From NCBI GenBank assembly GCA_001600455.1, contig BCKC01000005.1, forward strand, positions 372,001-436,000: a DNA stretch of 64,000 nucleotides, given 5' to 3'. This DNA is from Endocalyx cinctus (lineage: Eukaryota; Ascomycota; Sordariomycetes; Amphisphaeriales; Apiosporaceae). Each line of letters opens with the position of its first letter. Position 1 is the first letter of the stretch. Of this stretch, positions 21,370 through 31,873 are shown piece after piece. Made by a program: the position numbers and the translations under genes. The notes beneath the pieces were generated by a model. It was not told the DNA's origin. It did not search any database and saw only the letters and a program-made list of their open reading frames with translations.

Positions 21370-22290
21370 CAGAAGATGACGACCTTGAACTCTTCTCGGT
21401 AAGCGGGTGGCAACGGTGAAGGTGGCCGAAGACATGCCGCTCACCTCTTCACAACATTTGCCAAGCAGATTTCTAATAAGTTTCATGCTATCAGACATGC
21501 TGTCGAAAGCAACTCGGACATTACCAGCAAGGGCTTTAGCGAGCAGTTTGACGCCTTCATCCTCCGACCACTCAGTCTAGAAGACAGCTGTAAGATTCCT
21601 CGCATTCTTACGGTTATAATCGACACTTTAGATGAATGCAATACTAAAAGATATAAAGCTTTTTATTAGCTTATTTTCTCAAACGAAATCTTCAGGATTG
21701 ACGCTATTGAAGATTTTCATTACGAGCAGGCCTGCATTGCCTATTCGCCTCAGTTTCAAACGCATTCAAGGCACTTATCATAGTGTAGTCCTACTTGCGA
21801 TCGACAATCTCGTGGTTTAAGGGACAAGTTTATGTTCTGGGACTATGAGCTGACAAAAATCCAAGATGATTACAATAATGAAACTTTCGACGAACTACAA
21901 CGAACCCTAGACTGGTTTGGAGAAGAAGCCATACATACTTGAGCCCGTATGACTGTGCCGCTTTTCATTTTTGCTACAACTCTTTGTCGCTCCGTCGCAG
22001 ATAAGTACCACTGGAATCCAGCAGATCAACTAAGCAAGATTCCAGAATGCCGAACGACTGATACTGAATTTGACAAGCTCGGCGTAACAGCCAGTCCTGT
22101 GCCGAATCAATTTTTCGGACGGGCCATGTCAAAAACTCCGGTCAGCCAAGATACCCAGTTGTTATTAAGAGGAAAATATGGCTGGTCCAGAACACTGATG
22201 TCAGCTAGGTTTACAATCATTTATTACCTGATAATAATCAGGAAGACCGACCACTCTCTGCCTATTGTGTTAGCACGGACAGCCGGATAA
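21370..22290 (+). pseudogene. Broken NACHT-domain (NLR-type) gene
   Basis: Three frames carry consecutive pieces of one NACHT NTPase. First, about 21410-21668: 'RRHAAHLFTTFAKQIS', 'FSEQFDAFILRPLS' and the Walker-B region 'LTVIIDTLDECN'. Next, 21632-21820: 'LTLLKIFITSRPALPIRL' (sensor-like TSRP motif) and 'IQGTYHSVVL'. Then about 21821-22200: 'WDYELTKIQDDYNNETF', a TGA stop at 21941, and 'VPLFIFATTLCRSVADK'. The order matches intact fungal NACHT proteins, but frameshifts lie near 21410, 21650 and 21820, with in-frame stops. The P-loop region is not recognisable. The family serves as intracellular receptors for non-self recognition and programmed cell death in fungi. No C-terminal repeats (WD, ankyrin or TPR) were seen downstream. 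This copy cannot make a full protein. Confidence 0.82.
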
Positions 22291-23367
22291 CTTGTAATGG
22301 GGATAACTTTTTTTTTTTCTTTTTTTTGGCTACCAGCCGATTATCGATCATATCCAAAAAAAAAAAAAAATATTTGACTCAGCTATGGGAGTGTCAAGTC
22401 GATTAATCCCCCTTTGCTACAATGGTATGGTATAGGAGATGACCCGTGCTCTTGTATACGCTGATGCTATCTGTTGTTGAAAATATCACGAACAAGCTAT
22501 ACTTTTTATACTCTGGATAATTCTTAGAATTATACTTACCAAGTATATAGTTAATTCAATAACTACTACATATTAGAAATCACCCATAGAAGGTTATATT
22601 TGATACTCTCTATCACCTCGGCTTTTGGAGGGTCATTTTCGGTAGACGCCGAAATAAGGATTAACCTGGCCAAAGGTATAATAACTTCTAATATACGGCA
22701 CACGTGAAAACATCCCGGACCTGCATCCATCGGTGTGTTAGCTTCAGAGAAAAACATACGAAATGAGTAGTCTAGCATACTCCAACGCCAAGCTTACTCG
22801 ACCTTACCAAAGCGCTGCAGCGGCATAATACGCCGGTCAATATCCGAAAGAAAAAAGAGAGATCCATGGATTCAACGTCATTTCGAGATCTTCATTCTTG
22901 GTTCTCCAAGCTTTTTTTCTTTCCCCTCATTCGTGCGGAGTCCAAGTTGCTGAAGTTGACCCATATCCCGTTAAGAGAGGGTCGAGTCGCTCGCTCCCTT
23001 GCACCCCCGCCCGCACGTTACATCGGGTACGGAGTCGAGTGATGATGTCGCGATGGGAGAGTTTTTGGAGAAAGTAAACAATTTCCCACACCGAATGCTC
23101 CGTCGCATGCGGGGGTAATTCATCCGGGCACTAAAGCCTGCTTTCGTCCTTTTCCGAAATGAGTACCAAGGTGAGTTGAGAAGCTTGCAGATAAAGAGGA
23201 AAATCGTATTCGAGGATTATAATATAGCTTCCTCTCCCAGCTCTCTCTATTTCTTCTTTCTTTTATCCACTCCACCCTCTCAGTTTTTAAGGCTTTTGTA
23301 GCCTCAATACTTGATTCTGATCTTACCTTTAACCTCAGCATCAATTGACTAAGGGTGGAATCTAATT
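22291..23367. other. Spacer and promoter of the GH2 gene
   Basis: The left part is AT-rich with T and A tracts (about 22309-22370). The part from about 22860 to 23367 is less AT-rich and forms the probable promoter and leader of the secreted glycosidase. A minus-strand frame of 70 codons at 22566-22778 has no recognisable family. Confidence 0.5.
23005..23114. promoter_or_regulatory. Two CreA-type (SYGGRG) sites upstream of the GH2 gene
   Basis: CCCCGC at 23005-23010 and GCGGGG at 23109-23114 match the carbon-catabolite repressor consensus SYGGRG in opposite orientations. They lie about 360 and 255 bp before the start codon. Such six-base matches are common by chance. Location ahead of a secreted sugar hydrolase is the only support. 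Confidence 0.3.
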
Positions 23368-26119
23368 ATGGGAGCTCTCTACGCAACCACCCGCGGGCTC
23401 GCCCTGTGGGGTCTCCTCGCCGTCGCCGACGCCCGCGCCATCACGAGCAACGCCGGGCGATCGCCCACGCGGCGGGCGACGACCGACCGCGAGCGCGCGA
23501 GCCTCAACGCGGGCTGGCGGTTCGCCCGCTTCACCGAGAACCCGGACGGGCTCTCGTACGAGGACAACTTAAAGGAGTGGATGCTGCCGCAAGCGAACGA
23601 CTTCATCGTCACGGGGACGACGTACCCCGAACCCGAGGGGACCGCGCCGGGCGCCGACGTCGAGTACGTCCAGGCCGCGTTCGACGACGGCGCGTGGGAG
23701 GAGGTCGACCTCCCGCACGACTGGGCGGTCAAGGGCCCCTTCGGCGCTCCGAACGTCTCGACGAGCCTCGGGTCGCTGCCCATCGACGGGGTAGGATGGT
23801 ACCGAAAAACGGTCGCGTTCGACGAAGCCGACGCCGACAAGTCCGTCTTCCTCGACGTCGACGGCGCCATGTCGTACGCGGCGGCGTGGCTGAACGGCGA
23901 GTTCGTCGGCGGGTGGCCGTTCGGGTACGCTTCTTTCCGGCTGGACCTGACGCCGCACCTGAAGGCCGGCGAGGATAATATCTTGGCCATCCGCTTGGAT
24001 AACCCGACCGACTCGTCCCGCTGGTACCCCGGCGCGGGCATTTATCGCAACTTGTGGCTCGTCAAGACGGCCAAGGTCCACGTGGCCCAGTACGGGACGT
24101 ATATCACGACGCCCGAGGTCTCGGCCGATTCGGCGACCGTCGATATCGTGGTTCAGGTAGAGAACAACGGCGACGCCGATACCCAGGTGAGCGTCGCGAC
24201 GGAGATCTTCCCCGTCGGCGAGGGTGGCGTCGGGGCCGAGGCCGTGGCCGCGTTCGCGCCTCGGACCGTCGGCGTCGGGGCCGGTGTTAAAGAGTCGATT
24301 AACGGGTCGGTCTCCGTCTCGAACCCTCTCCTCTGGGGTCCCGTACCGTCGCAGACGCCGAACCTGTACGAAGCCGTGACGACTGTGACGACTGAAAATG
24401 GTACCGTCGTCGATACTTACTCGACGAAGTTCGGTATCCGTACCATCACGTATGATCCTGATCAGGGCTTACTCGTGAATGGAGAACATATATACGTGAA
24501 GGGTACTTGCAATCACCACGATTTTGGTGCACTGGGCTCGGCGTTTAACACGAGGGCGCAAGAGCGACAGCTTGAGATGTTGCTGGATATGGGTGTGAAT
24601 GCTCGTAAGTGCAACTTAATTTTTCCCTCTTTTTTCCATCTCTAGCTGATCTAGAGATCTACACGAGTACTTAAACGAGTAATAACTGACACAAAACGTC
24701 ACTTTTCTAGTACGAACGAGTCACAACCCACCCGCGCCCGAACTTCTCGACATGGCAGACGAGATGGGATTCCTCGTGATGGACGAAGCCTTCGACGTCT
24801 GGCTGGAGCCCAAGGTCTCGCACGATTACAATGTCCTATACGAAGACTGGCACGAGCCGGACCTACGCTCGTTCGTGCGTCGCGACCGAAACCACGCCTC
24901 CATCATCGCCTGGAGCTACGGTAACGAGATCCCCGAGCAGACGAGCTCCAGCGGCGGCGCGATGGCCCAAGAGCTGCAAGAAATCGTCGCGTCCGAAGAC
25001 TCGACCCGACAGACGACCCTCGCGCTCAACAACGCGACGCCCGGAACGGGCTTACCCAACGCGGTCGACATCATCGGTCTCAACTACCAAGGCGAAGGAA
25101 GAGGTACCTCCTGGACGGCGGCCTTCCCGTCCTTCAAGACCCAGTATCCCGATAAGATGATCTGGAGCACGGAGACGTCCTCGGTCCTCAGCACCCGCGG
25201 GACGTACACCTTCCCCGTCGTGGCGAACAGCAGCATGACGGTCGGCGAGGGCGACGCGCCCGGGTGGGACACGGAGAACTTGTGGGTATCTTCGTACGAC
25301 CTGTACGCGCCGAGCTGGGGGTCCTCACCCGATAAAGTATTCGAGCAGCAGGACCGGTACCCGTACGTGGCGGGCGAGTTCGTCTGGACCGGGTGGGATT
25401 ACATCGGGGAGCCTACTCCCTTCGACACGGGCGCGCGCAGCTCGTACTTCGGGATTATCGACCTCGCGGGTTTCAAGAAGGACCGGTTCTACCTGTACCG
25501 GTCGCGCTGGGCGGCCGACCTGCCGACGGCGCACATCCTGCCGCACTGGACGTGGGGGGACGAGCGCGCGGGCGAGGTCACGCCCGTTCACGTGTACTCG
25601 TCCGGCGACGAGGCCGAGCTTTTCGTCAACGGCGTCTCGGCCGGTCGGAAGGCGAGGGGCGAGTACGAGTACCGGTTCCGGTGGGACGACGTCGTGTACG
25701 CGCCGGGCGACCTGCGCGTCGTCGCGTACAAGGACGGGGCCGAGTGGGCCACGGATAGCGTCCAGACGGCGGGGTCGGCCTCTGCTCTCGAGGTGACGGT
25801 CGATCGCTCGAGTATCAGCGGCGCGGAGGGGACCGATCTCGCGTTCGTGTCGGTCGCGGTCGTCGACGATCAAGGCGTGGTCGTGCCGACGGCTACGAAC
25901 GAGATCACGTTCGCCGTCGTGGAAGGACCGGCGACGATCGTGGCTACCGATAACGGCGATCCCACCGATATGACGGCTTTCCCGTCTCTCGCGCGTCGGG
26001 CTTTCGGGGGCTTGGCGCTCGGGATCGTGAAGCCGGAGGCGGGCGCGGCGGGGGAAATTACCGTGTCGGCTTCGGCCGAGGGGTTGACGGTTGGACAGGT
26101 GGTTATTACGGTTGTTTAA
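23368..26119 (+). CDS. Secreted GH2 beta-galactosidase-like enzyme
   Basis: Two exons, 23368-24604 and 24711-26119, encode 881 residues. The intron starts GTAAGT and ends TTTCTAG, and splicing restores the family motif 'NALRTSHNPPAPELLD'. The first ~23 residues form a signal peptide. The order is the N-terminal sugar-binding jelly roll (about 45-235, with 'DLPHDWAVKGPF' and 'GWYRK'), an immunoglobulin-like domain (about 235-345), the TIM barrel (about 345-650) and C-terminal beta domains. In the barrel, E485 in 'WSYGNEIPE' is the expected acid/base and E567 in 'MIWSTETS' the expected nucleophile. GH2 enzymes remove terminal galactose, mannose or glucuronate; the resemblance is to bacterial-type beta-galactosidases, but the substrate is not settled. 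It should act outside the cell. Confidence 0.86.
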
Positions 26120-27051
26120 AAAAAAGGATAAAAATAAGAAAAAAATAAGTAATGAAAAATTATATATACAAAATATGAGGAGTAACTTGTAACTAAGTTA
26201 ATTATTAATTGATTAAATACGGAAGCTTTGTTTTCATCAGATTTATTTCGGATGATTGCTGTCGTCACTTTCTAACCGCAAGGTACTTACTTACCTAATA
26301 ACCACTTCTGCCACTCTGCAACTCCCGAGGTCCACCACTCCAACTTTTTCTTCTCTCTCTTTTCTTCTCGTTCCAACATTCATTTTTCTTACCTAATTAA
26401 AAGTTGCAATATCTTTTATTTGTTAAACCCTTGCTCTTTATTCCATTAAGATAAGGCTAATAAATACGGAGTAACTTATTGCGCAACGAAATGAGAAGCT
26501 GAAAGGGTAACCCCGGTATATTACCAGATAGTTACTGTGTAGATATCAAGTAGTATAGAATAAATATCTGGCACTTCGAAACCGTCTTTTCTCATGTGAG
26601 ATTTTATGAGGGATTAATATTCTTGTGTACGTGTATTCTGAATTGTTTTGTTATCTAGGGGCTTCGTTCATATGAATACCTTTAAGGCCATGAATCTATT
26701 TTCTTTTCTTTTTCCCTTTTTTTTTCCCTCGTGTTCTTCCTGTTTTTGATTTCTTTAGATAGCGTTTGATCAAATCTTACCTGATTACGTATTTTATCTA
26801 TTATCGTGTGGGGGGTTTGATTGTCTCGATCCGGTCCGAATACTTTTTTTTTTTTCTCTATCTTTACTTGTTATTATTTGTTTCTATCTTTAAATATATA
26901 TAAAATATATATATATATATATCCATATATATTTTTGATTTTCAAATATAATTCCTCTCATTTATTTTATTATTTTTCCTCTAGAAAAAAGGGAATAAAA
27001 GAAATAGTTATAGATATAGATTATAGTATTTAAAAGACAAAAAAAAAAATC
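26120..27051. other. Intergenic, GH2 gene to NCS1 permease gene
   Basis: AT-rich spacer with T tracts and a short AT dinucleotide run near 26900-26930. It holds the permease promoter and A-rich leader. No gene seen. Confidence 0.6.
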
Positions 27052-28617
27052 ATGTCGAGCGACGAAGAAAAAGGTCCCACCGGTACCGATAAACCCGTCA
27101 TCGTCAATGGAGACCAAGATAAGACCAACGACGCGGTCCTGTACAACAACGTGCCCGTAACCCAAAACTCGGGTCTCCTCTCCCGGCTACGCAACCTGGA
27201 AGCCAAGCTCGACGCCAAGTTCGGGGTCGAATCCGAAGCCATCGACCGGAAGACGGAAAAGGACAAGCGCGAGAAAGTGCCTTGGCACGAGGAGCTGAGC
27301 ATGGCCCTCCTCTGGGCGTCGGGCACCCTAAACACCTCGTGCTTCGCCACCGGATTTCTCGGCCACGAGTTCGGTTTGTCCTTAAGACAATCCATCGTCA
27401 TCACCATCTTCGGCAGTCTCCTCGGCGCCGCGCTAACGGGGTTCAACGCGACCTTCGGCGCCGTCACGGGACTGAGGCAGATCTCGGTCTCGAGGTACAG
27501 TTTCGGCTGGTGGCCGAACAAGATCATCGCCTTCCTCAACGCCGTCGTGCAGATCGGCTGGGCCGCCGTCGCCTGCATCACCGGCGGCCTGGCCCTCAAC
27601 GCCGTAGCCGACGGCCGGCTCTCGCTCGTCGTCGGCATCATCATCAACGCCGTCGTCGCGCTGATCGTCTCCTTCGTCGGCCTCAAAGCCATCCTCGTCT
27701 ACGAGCGGTACGCCTGGTTCGTCTTCTTCGTCATCTTCATGATCATCTTCGGCGAGACGGGCGCGTACGCCGACAACGAGACGCCCAGCTCCCTCGCGGG
27801 CGCCGACTTATCCGGCAACGTTCTCTCCTTGCTCGCCATCATCTACGGCAGCTCGGCCTCGTGGTGCACGATGGCGTCGGATTACTACGTCCACTACCCG
27901 ACCGACGTCTCGCGCGTCAAAGTTTTCGTCATGACCACCCTAGGCATCGCCCTGCCCACCACCGTCGGCATGGTCGCCGGCTGCGTCGTCTCTTCGGCCC
28001 TGAACAACCGGCCCGACTGGGCCGCCACCTACGAGGACGACGGCGTCGGCTTCCTGATCCAGCAGATGCTGCACCCGCTCGGCTTCGCCAAGCTGATCCT
28101 CACCCTCCTCGTCCTGTCCGGCATCAACGTCAACGTCATCAGCTTCTACAGCTCCGCCATCTCCTTCCAGCAGCTGTCGCGCCCCTTTTCGCGCCTGCCC
28201 CGCTTCCTCTGGACTTTTTTCGTCTTCGTCGCCGTCCTCGCGCTCGCCCTGGGAGGCCGCGAGCAGCTGAACGCGTACCTCCAAAACTTCCTCTCCCTCC
28301 TGGGTTACTGGTCGACCTCGTATTTCGTCGTTCTCTTCGTCGAGCACTACGTCTTCCGAAAGGGCGATTTCGCGAACTACGACCTCGAGGCGTGGAACGA
28401 CCCGACGAAGCTGCCGTTGGGGCTGGGCGCCCTCGCCGCTTTCCTCCTGGGCGTCGTCGCTTGGGTTATGGGCATGGTGGAGACTTGGTACGTGGGACCG
28501 CTGGGCGCGTTGGTGGGTAGTTCCGGGGGTGATCTCGCGAATGAGTTTACTTTCGTGGTTACGCTCGTGACGTACTTGCCCGCGAGGTACTTGGAATTGA
28601 AGATGGTGGGCAGGTGA
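27052..28617 (+). CDS. NCS1 purine/cytosine permease (Fcy-type)
   Basis: The 521-residue intronless protein has a polar ~80-residue cytosolic N-terminus followed by about twelve membrane helices. Features of the NCS1 Fcy branch are visible: 'ALLWASGTLNTSCFATGFLG' at the first helix, 'GLRQISVSRYSFGWWPN' in the loop after helix 2/3, and 'SSASWCTMASDYYVHYP' in the middle, the substrate and cation-binding part of the family. Members are proton symporters for cytosine, adenine, guanine and hypoxanthine in the plasma membrane. The exact substrate cannot be called from sequence alone. The start ATG lies in an A-rich leader (AAAATCATGTC). It is convergent with the SSADH gene. Confidence 0.9.
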   Translation: MSSDEEKGPTGTDKPVIVNGDQDKTNDAVLYNNVPVTQNSGLLSRLRNLEAKLDAKFGVESEAIDRKTEKDKREKVPWHEELSMALLWASGTLNTSCFATGFLGHEFGLSLRQSIVITIFGSLLGAALTGFNATFGAVTGLRQISVSRYSFGWWPNKIIAFLNAVVQIGWAAVACITGGLALNAVADGRLSLVVGIIINAVVALIVSFVGLKAILVYERYAWFVFFVIFMIIFGETGAYADNETPSSLAGADLSGNVLSLLAIIYGSSASWCTMASDYYVHYPTDVSRVKVFVMTTLGIALPTTVGMVAGCVVSSALNNRPDWAATYEDDGVGFLIQQMLHPLGFAKLILTLLVLSGINVNVISFYSSAISFQQLSRPFSRLPRFLWTFFVFVAVLALALGGREQLNAYLQNFLSLLGYWSTSYFVVLFVEHYVFRKGDFANYDLEAWNDPTKLPLGLGALAAFLLGVVAWVMGMVETWYVGPLGALVGSSGGDLANEFTFVVTLVTYLPARYLELKMVGR

Positions 28618-29008
28618 GGTGAAGTGAGGTGCACTCTACTATCTATTTTCTTGTGCCGAGAAGAAGAATCAGGCACGACGCATGCGGCCAATTGTATTTA
28701 ATTTCGTTGCTCCGAGACCATTATCCGTTTCTCGCGGGATGATTATATTTCAATAACATGTATGTATTTTAATGTAGTAAATTTTCAGATAGAAAAATAT
28801 CGTATTTTCCATTCCGTTCCATACTATCTGGTATTTCCTTTCCTCTGATACTATTATGTAACTACACGCAGAATTGCATTTTTTTTCAGTTTGATATTAT
28901 CTCCCGTTTTGTTTCCCGTACCTATTAATTACGTAGATCCCATACAATCATCCGAGAATAACCATCAGCTGCTACACGACCTCAAATACCCAGCACGTCA
29001 ACCCCCGC
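28618..29008. other. Convergent 3' spacer
   Basis: 391 bp between the stop codons of the permease and the dehydrogenase. It should hold both 3' UTRs and polyadenylation signals. Nothing else seen. Confidence 0.65.
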
Positions 29009-30610
29009 CTATTGCAGCGGCTTGTCCATCCCTCCGTACGTGATCGTCTTGATATTAACGTACTCCTCGATACCGTATTTCGAACCCTCCCGTCCGAAAC
29101 CGGACTGCTTCACGCCGCCGAAAGGCGAAGCCGCGTCCGAGATCAGGCCGGTATTGACGCCGACCATGCCGACCTCCAAGGCCTCGGCGACGCGCGTGAT
29201 CCGAGCGAGGTCGCGCGAGAAGAAGTAACCGGCGAGGCCGACCTCGGCCGCGTTGGCGAGCTCGACCACCTCCTTCTCGGACTCGAACGGGAACAAGCCC
29301 GCGACGGGGCCGAACGTCTCCTCGGACGCGATCGCCATCTCCTTGGTCATGCCCGTGATGATGGTCGGCTCGAAGAAGCACGCGCCCAGGTCCGGCAGCT
29401 TCTGGCCGCCCACGATCACCTTGCCGCCTTTGCTCTCGGCGTCGCGGACGTGCTGGTCCACCTTGGAGACGGCCCGGTCGTGGATGAGCGGGCCGTGCGT
29501 GATGCCTCGGTCGAACCCGTGCCCGACCTTAAAGCCCTTCACCTTCTCGGCGAACTTGCGGGCGAACTCGTCGTACACGCCCTTCTGCACGTAGATCCGG
29601 TTCGCGCACACGCACGTCTGGCCCGACGAGCGGAACTTGGACGCCACGGCGCCGGCTACGGCGGCGTCGACGTCGGCGTCGTCGAACACGATGAAGGGCG
29701 CGTTACCGCCGAGTTCCATGGACAGAATCTTGAGAGAAGAGGAGGCCTGCTTCATCAGGAGCTTACCGACCCCCGTCGAGCCGGTGAAGGAGACCTTGCG
29801 GATGGCGGGGTGGGTCGTCAGGGCCTCGCCGACTGCGGGGGTGTTCGACAAGGTGGTCACGATGTTGACGACGCCCTTGGGGATCCCGGCGCGAGACGCT
29901 AGCTCGGCGATAGCCAGAGAAGTGAAGGGGGTCTCGCCGGGGGCCTTGCAGACGGTGGTACATCCGGCGGCGAGGGCGGGACCGATCTTGCGGGTGATCA
30001 TGGCGGCGGGGAAGTTCCAAGGGGTGATGAGGCCGCAGACGCCGACGGGTTCCCGGACGGTCACGACCCTGTTACCGGGCACGGTGGCGGGGATGGAGTC
30101 GCCGTAGAGGCGGGGTGCCTCCTCGCTGAACCACTCGAAGAAGTTGGCCGCGTACGTGACCTCGCCTTTAGCGTCCGCGTAGGGCTTGCCGTTCTCCAGC
30201 GTGATCAGGGTGGCGAGGTCGTCGGCGTTCTCGACCATCAGGTCGTACCATTTCCGCAGCAGCTTGGACCGCTCGCGGCCGGTTTTGGCGCGGAAGGTCT
30301 TGAAGGCCGCCTCGGCCGCGACGATGGCCTTCTCGGTGTCCTTGGCGTCGAACTCGGGACAGGTGCCGATCAGCTCGCCCGTGGCCGGGTCGTGTACCTC
30401 GAAGGTCTTGCCCGAGCTGGCTTTTACCCATTCTCCGTTCACGTAGCAGACATCCGTCTTAAATAGGGAAGGATCTTTCAGCTTCGATGCCATATTGGAG
30501 GATAATCGGGATGTTATCAGTGGGAGGGTACTACGCTGGAAGCTGGATCTGTAGGTAATCCTTGCGGTGGAGGTTGTGGACAACCTCGAAAAACTTTTTA
30601 GTAAACTCAT
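29009..30610 (-). CDS. uga2: Succinate-semialdehyde dehydrogenase (GABA shunt)
   Basis: The 533-residue intronless aldehyde dehydrogenase oxidises succinic semialdehyde to succinate with NAD(P)+. Visible motifs are 'ITPWNFPAAMITRKIGPALAAG' (cofactor region, about 195-216), 'FTGSTGVGK' (275-283), the general base E299 in 'MELGGNAPF', and the nucleophile C333 in 'GQTCVCANR'. C335, two residues on, matches the second, redox-switch cysteine known in the human and bacterial enzymes. The first 39 residues are basic and Ser/Thr/Arg-rich, like a mitochondrial presequence, and a second in-frame ATG at M40 ('MASKLKDP') would give a cytosolic form. Homologues: yeast Uga2, E. coli GabD. Large frames on the opposite strand are codon-bias shadows. 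Confidence 0.92.
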   Translation of the reverse strand: MSLLKSFSRLSTTSTARITYRSSFQRSTLPLITSRLSSNMASKLKDPSLFKTDVCYVNGEWVKASSGKTFEVHDPATGELIGTCPEFDAKDTEKAIVAAEAAFKTFRAKTGRERSKLLRKWYDLMVENADDLATLITLENGKPYADAKGEVTYAANFFEWFSEEAPRLYGDSIPATVPGNRVVTVREPVGVCGLITPWNFPAAMITRKIGPALAAGCTTVCKAPGETPFTSLAIAELASRAGIPKGVVNIVTTLSNTPAVGEALTTHPAIRKVSFTGSTGVGKLLMKQASSSLKILSMELGGNAPFIVFDDADVDAAVAGAVASKFRSSGQTCVCANRIYVQKGVYDEFARKFAEKVKGFKVGHGFDRGITHGPLIHDRAVSKVDQHVRDAESKGGKVIVGGQKLPDLGACFFEPTIITGMTKEMAIASEETFGPVAGLFPFESEKEVVELANAAEVGLAGYFFSRDLARITRVAEALEVGMVGVNTGLISDAASPFGGVKQSGFGREGSKYGIEEYVNIKTITYGGMDKPLQ

Positions 30611-31510
30611 ATTGTCCTATACATATATTTAAGAAAATTTTCTAAGTGGGAACAGAAAGCGTAGGGCGTGATAATAGATCGGAGCTTTCAGATTATGTAG
30701 ATAATACAATAGGAGAGGCGCCGAAAATGTATTGGGTATAGCCAACCAACCAGGTGGAGATTCGGGTAAGTCAGAAAATGATGATGAACTTCTGACGAAG
30801 TATAAATGTGATGATGGATTTTCTTTTTTTAAAAAACCAGAGCTGCCCGAGCCACTTAGGTTTGAATTGAATTTTATTGCTTTCTTCTCATTAAAGAATC
30901 AAAACAATAATTATGCCGCGGACGATAAGCTACAAAGAGGAAATTTAAATAGACGACGTCGACATCGGCTCATCGGAGGGATAGAAAACGTAACGATAAA
31001 TGTGGGGAGCTACCACTAAGCAGACTAAGTAAGACTAACTAAGAACTTATTTTTTTAGGCGATGACAGAATTAAGTTAGCAATTCTTATTTAACTCCGAA
31101 AGTCGCACCCCTCATTTTTTTCATTTTTCATTTTTAATATTTGTTATACCGAAAGCAGGAGACGATCTAGGAATTAGGAATTAGTGCACCCGCTATTACA
31201 GCCCATAATGACTTGACCTAGTACGTATATCCATCTGTAGAATTCAGACTTGTCCTGTATAGTTGCATAATACCCGTGGACTCTTTGTATCGACCACAGG
31301 AACAGGAAACACGATATATATATCTTATTGGCCACCCCGCTGCCTCCAACTTCCCGCTTCGTGTGATGGGTTACCGTGTCACGCATGACGTTCTCCCGCA
31401 TGAAGCCTATATCATCATCTTTCTATGGCTTATATTTTGACAAGTAGAAATCCTAACTACTCCTCATTTCCGAATGGGGCAGGCAGTCTCCCGTCTCCCG
31501 GTTCGCGTAT

Positions 31511-31548
<38 letters not shown>

Positions 31549-31873
31549 ATCTAAGTAGACATCATGATATATTAAAAGACTTGAAACATCGGTACTCCTT
31601 GCTTACCTCGGGACTTAGGCAACTCTTATATACTTGTCTGCTATACCTGATCGAAATTCCATCAATTAGAAACAATTTCTTACTTGGTCAAACTAAGCTT
31701 TCTACCTACACCACGAAGCTTCCGGAGTCGTGATTTATAAATTATCGTAGTTGAATTGAAGAGTTATAGTTGGTTTATTCTTTAACCGAGAGATCCTATC
31801 TGGAAATAAGTCAACCGCTTTGTCTATTGTTATTACTATTATGACTTCATGGTAATAATATCCAGGTGAAAAT
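30611..31873. other. Divergent spacer, SSADH gene to GH79 gene
   Basis: The 1.26-kb shared upstream region of two divergently transcribed genes. Contains an (AT)n run near 31514-31543 and one CreA-like CCCCGC at 31335-31340. A plus-strand frame at 30732-31019 has no recognisable family. No gene called. Confidence 0.55.

Noticed and set aside
22566..22778. 70-codon minus-strand frame downstream of the NACHT relic
   Set aside because: No family recognised and no continuation by splicing could be found; it may be part of eroded DNA but is not supported as a gene.
27282..28520. 412-codon plus-strand frame inside the NCS1 permease
   Set aside because: An Arg/His/Pro-rich shadow of the permease reading frame with no membrane segments or known motif.
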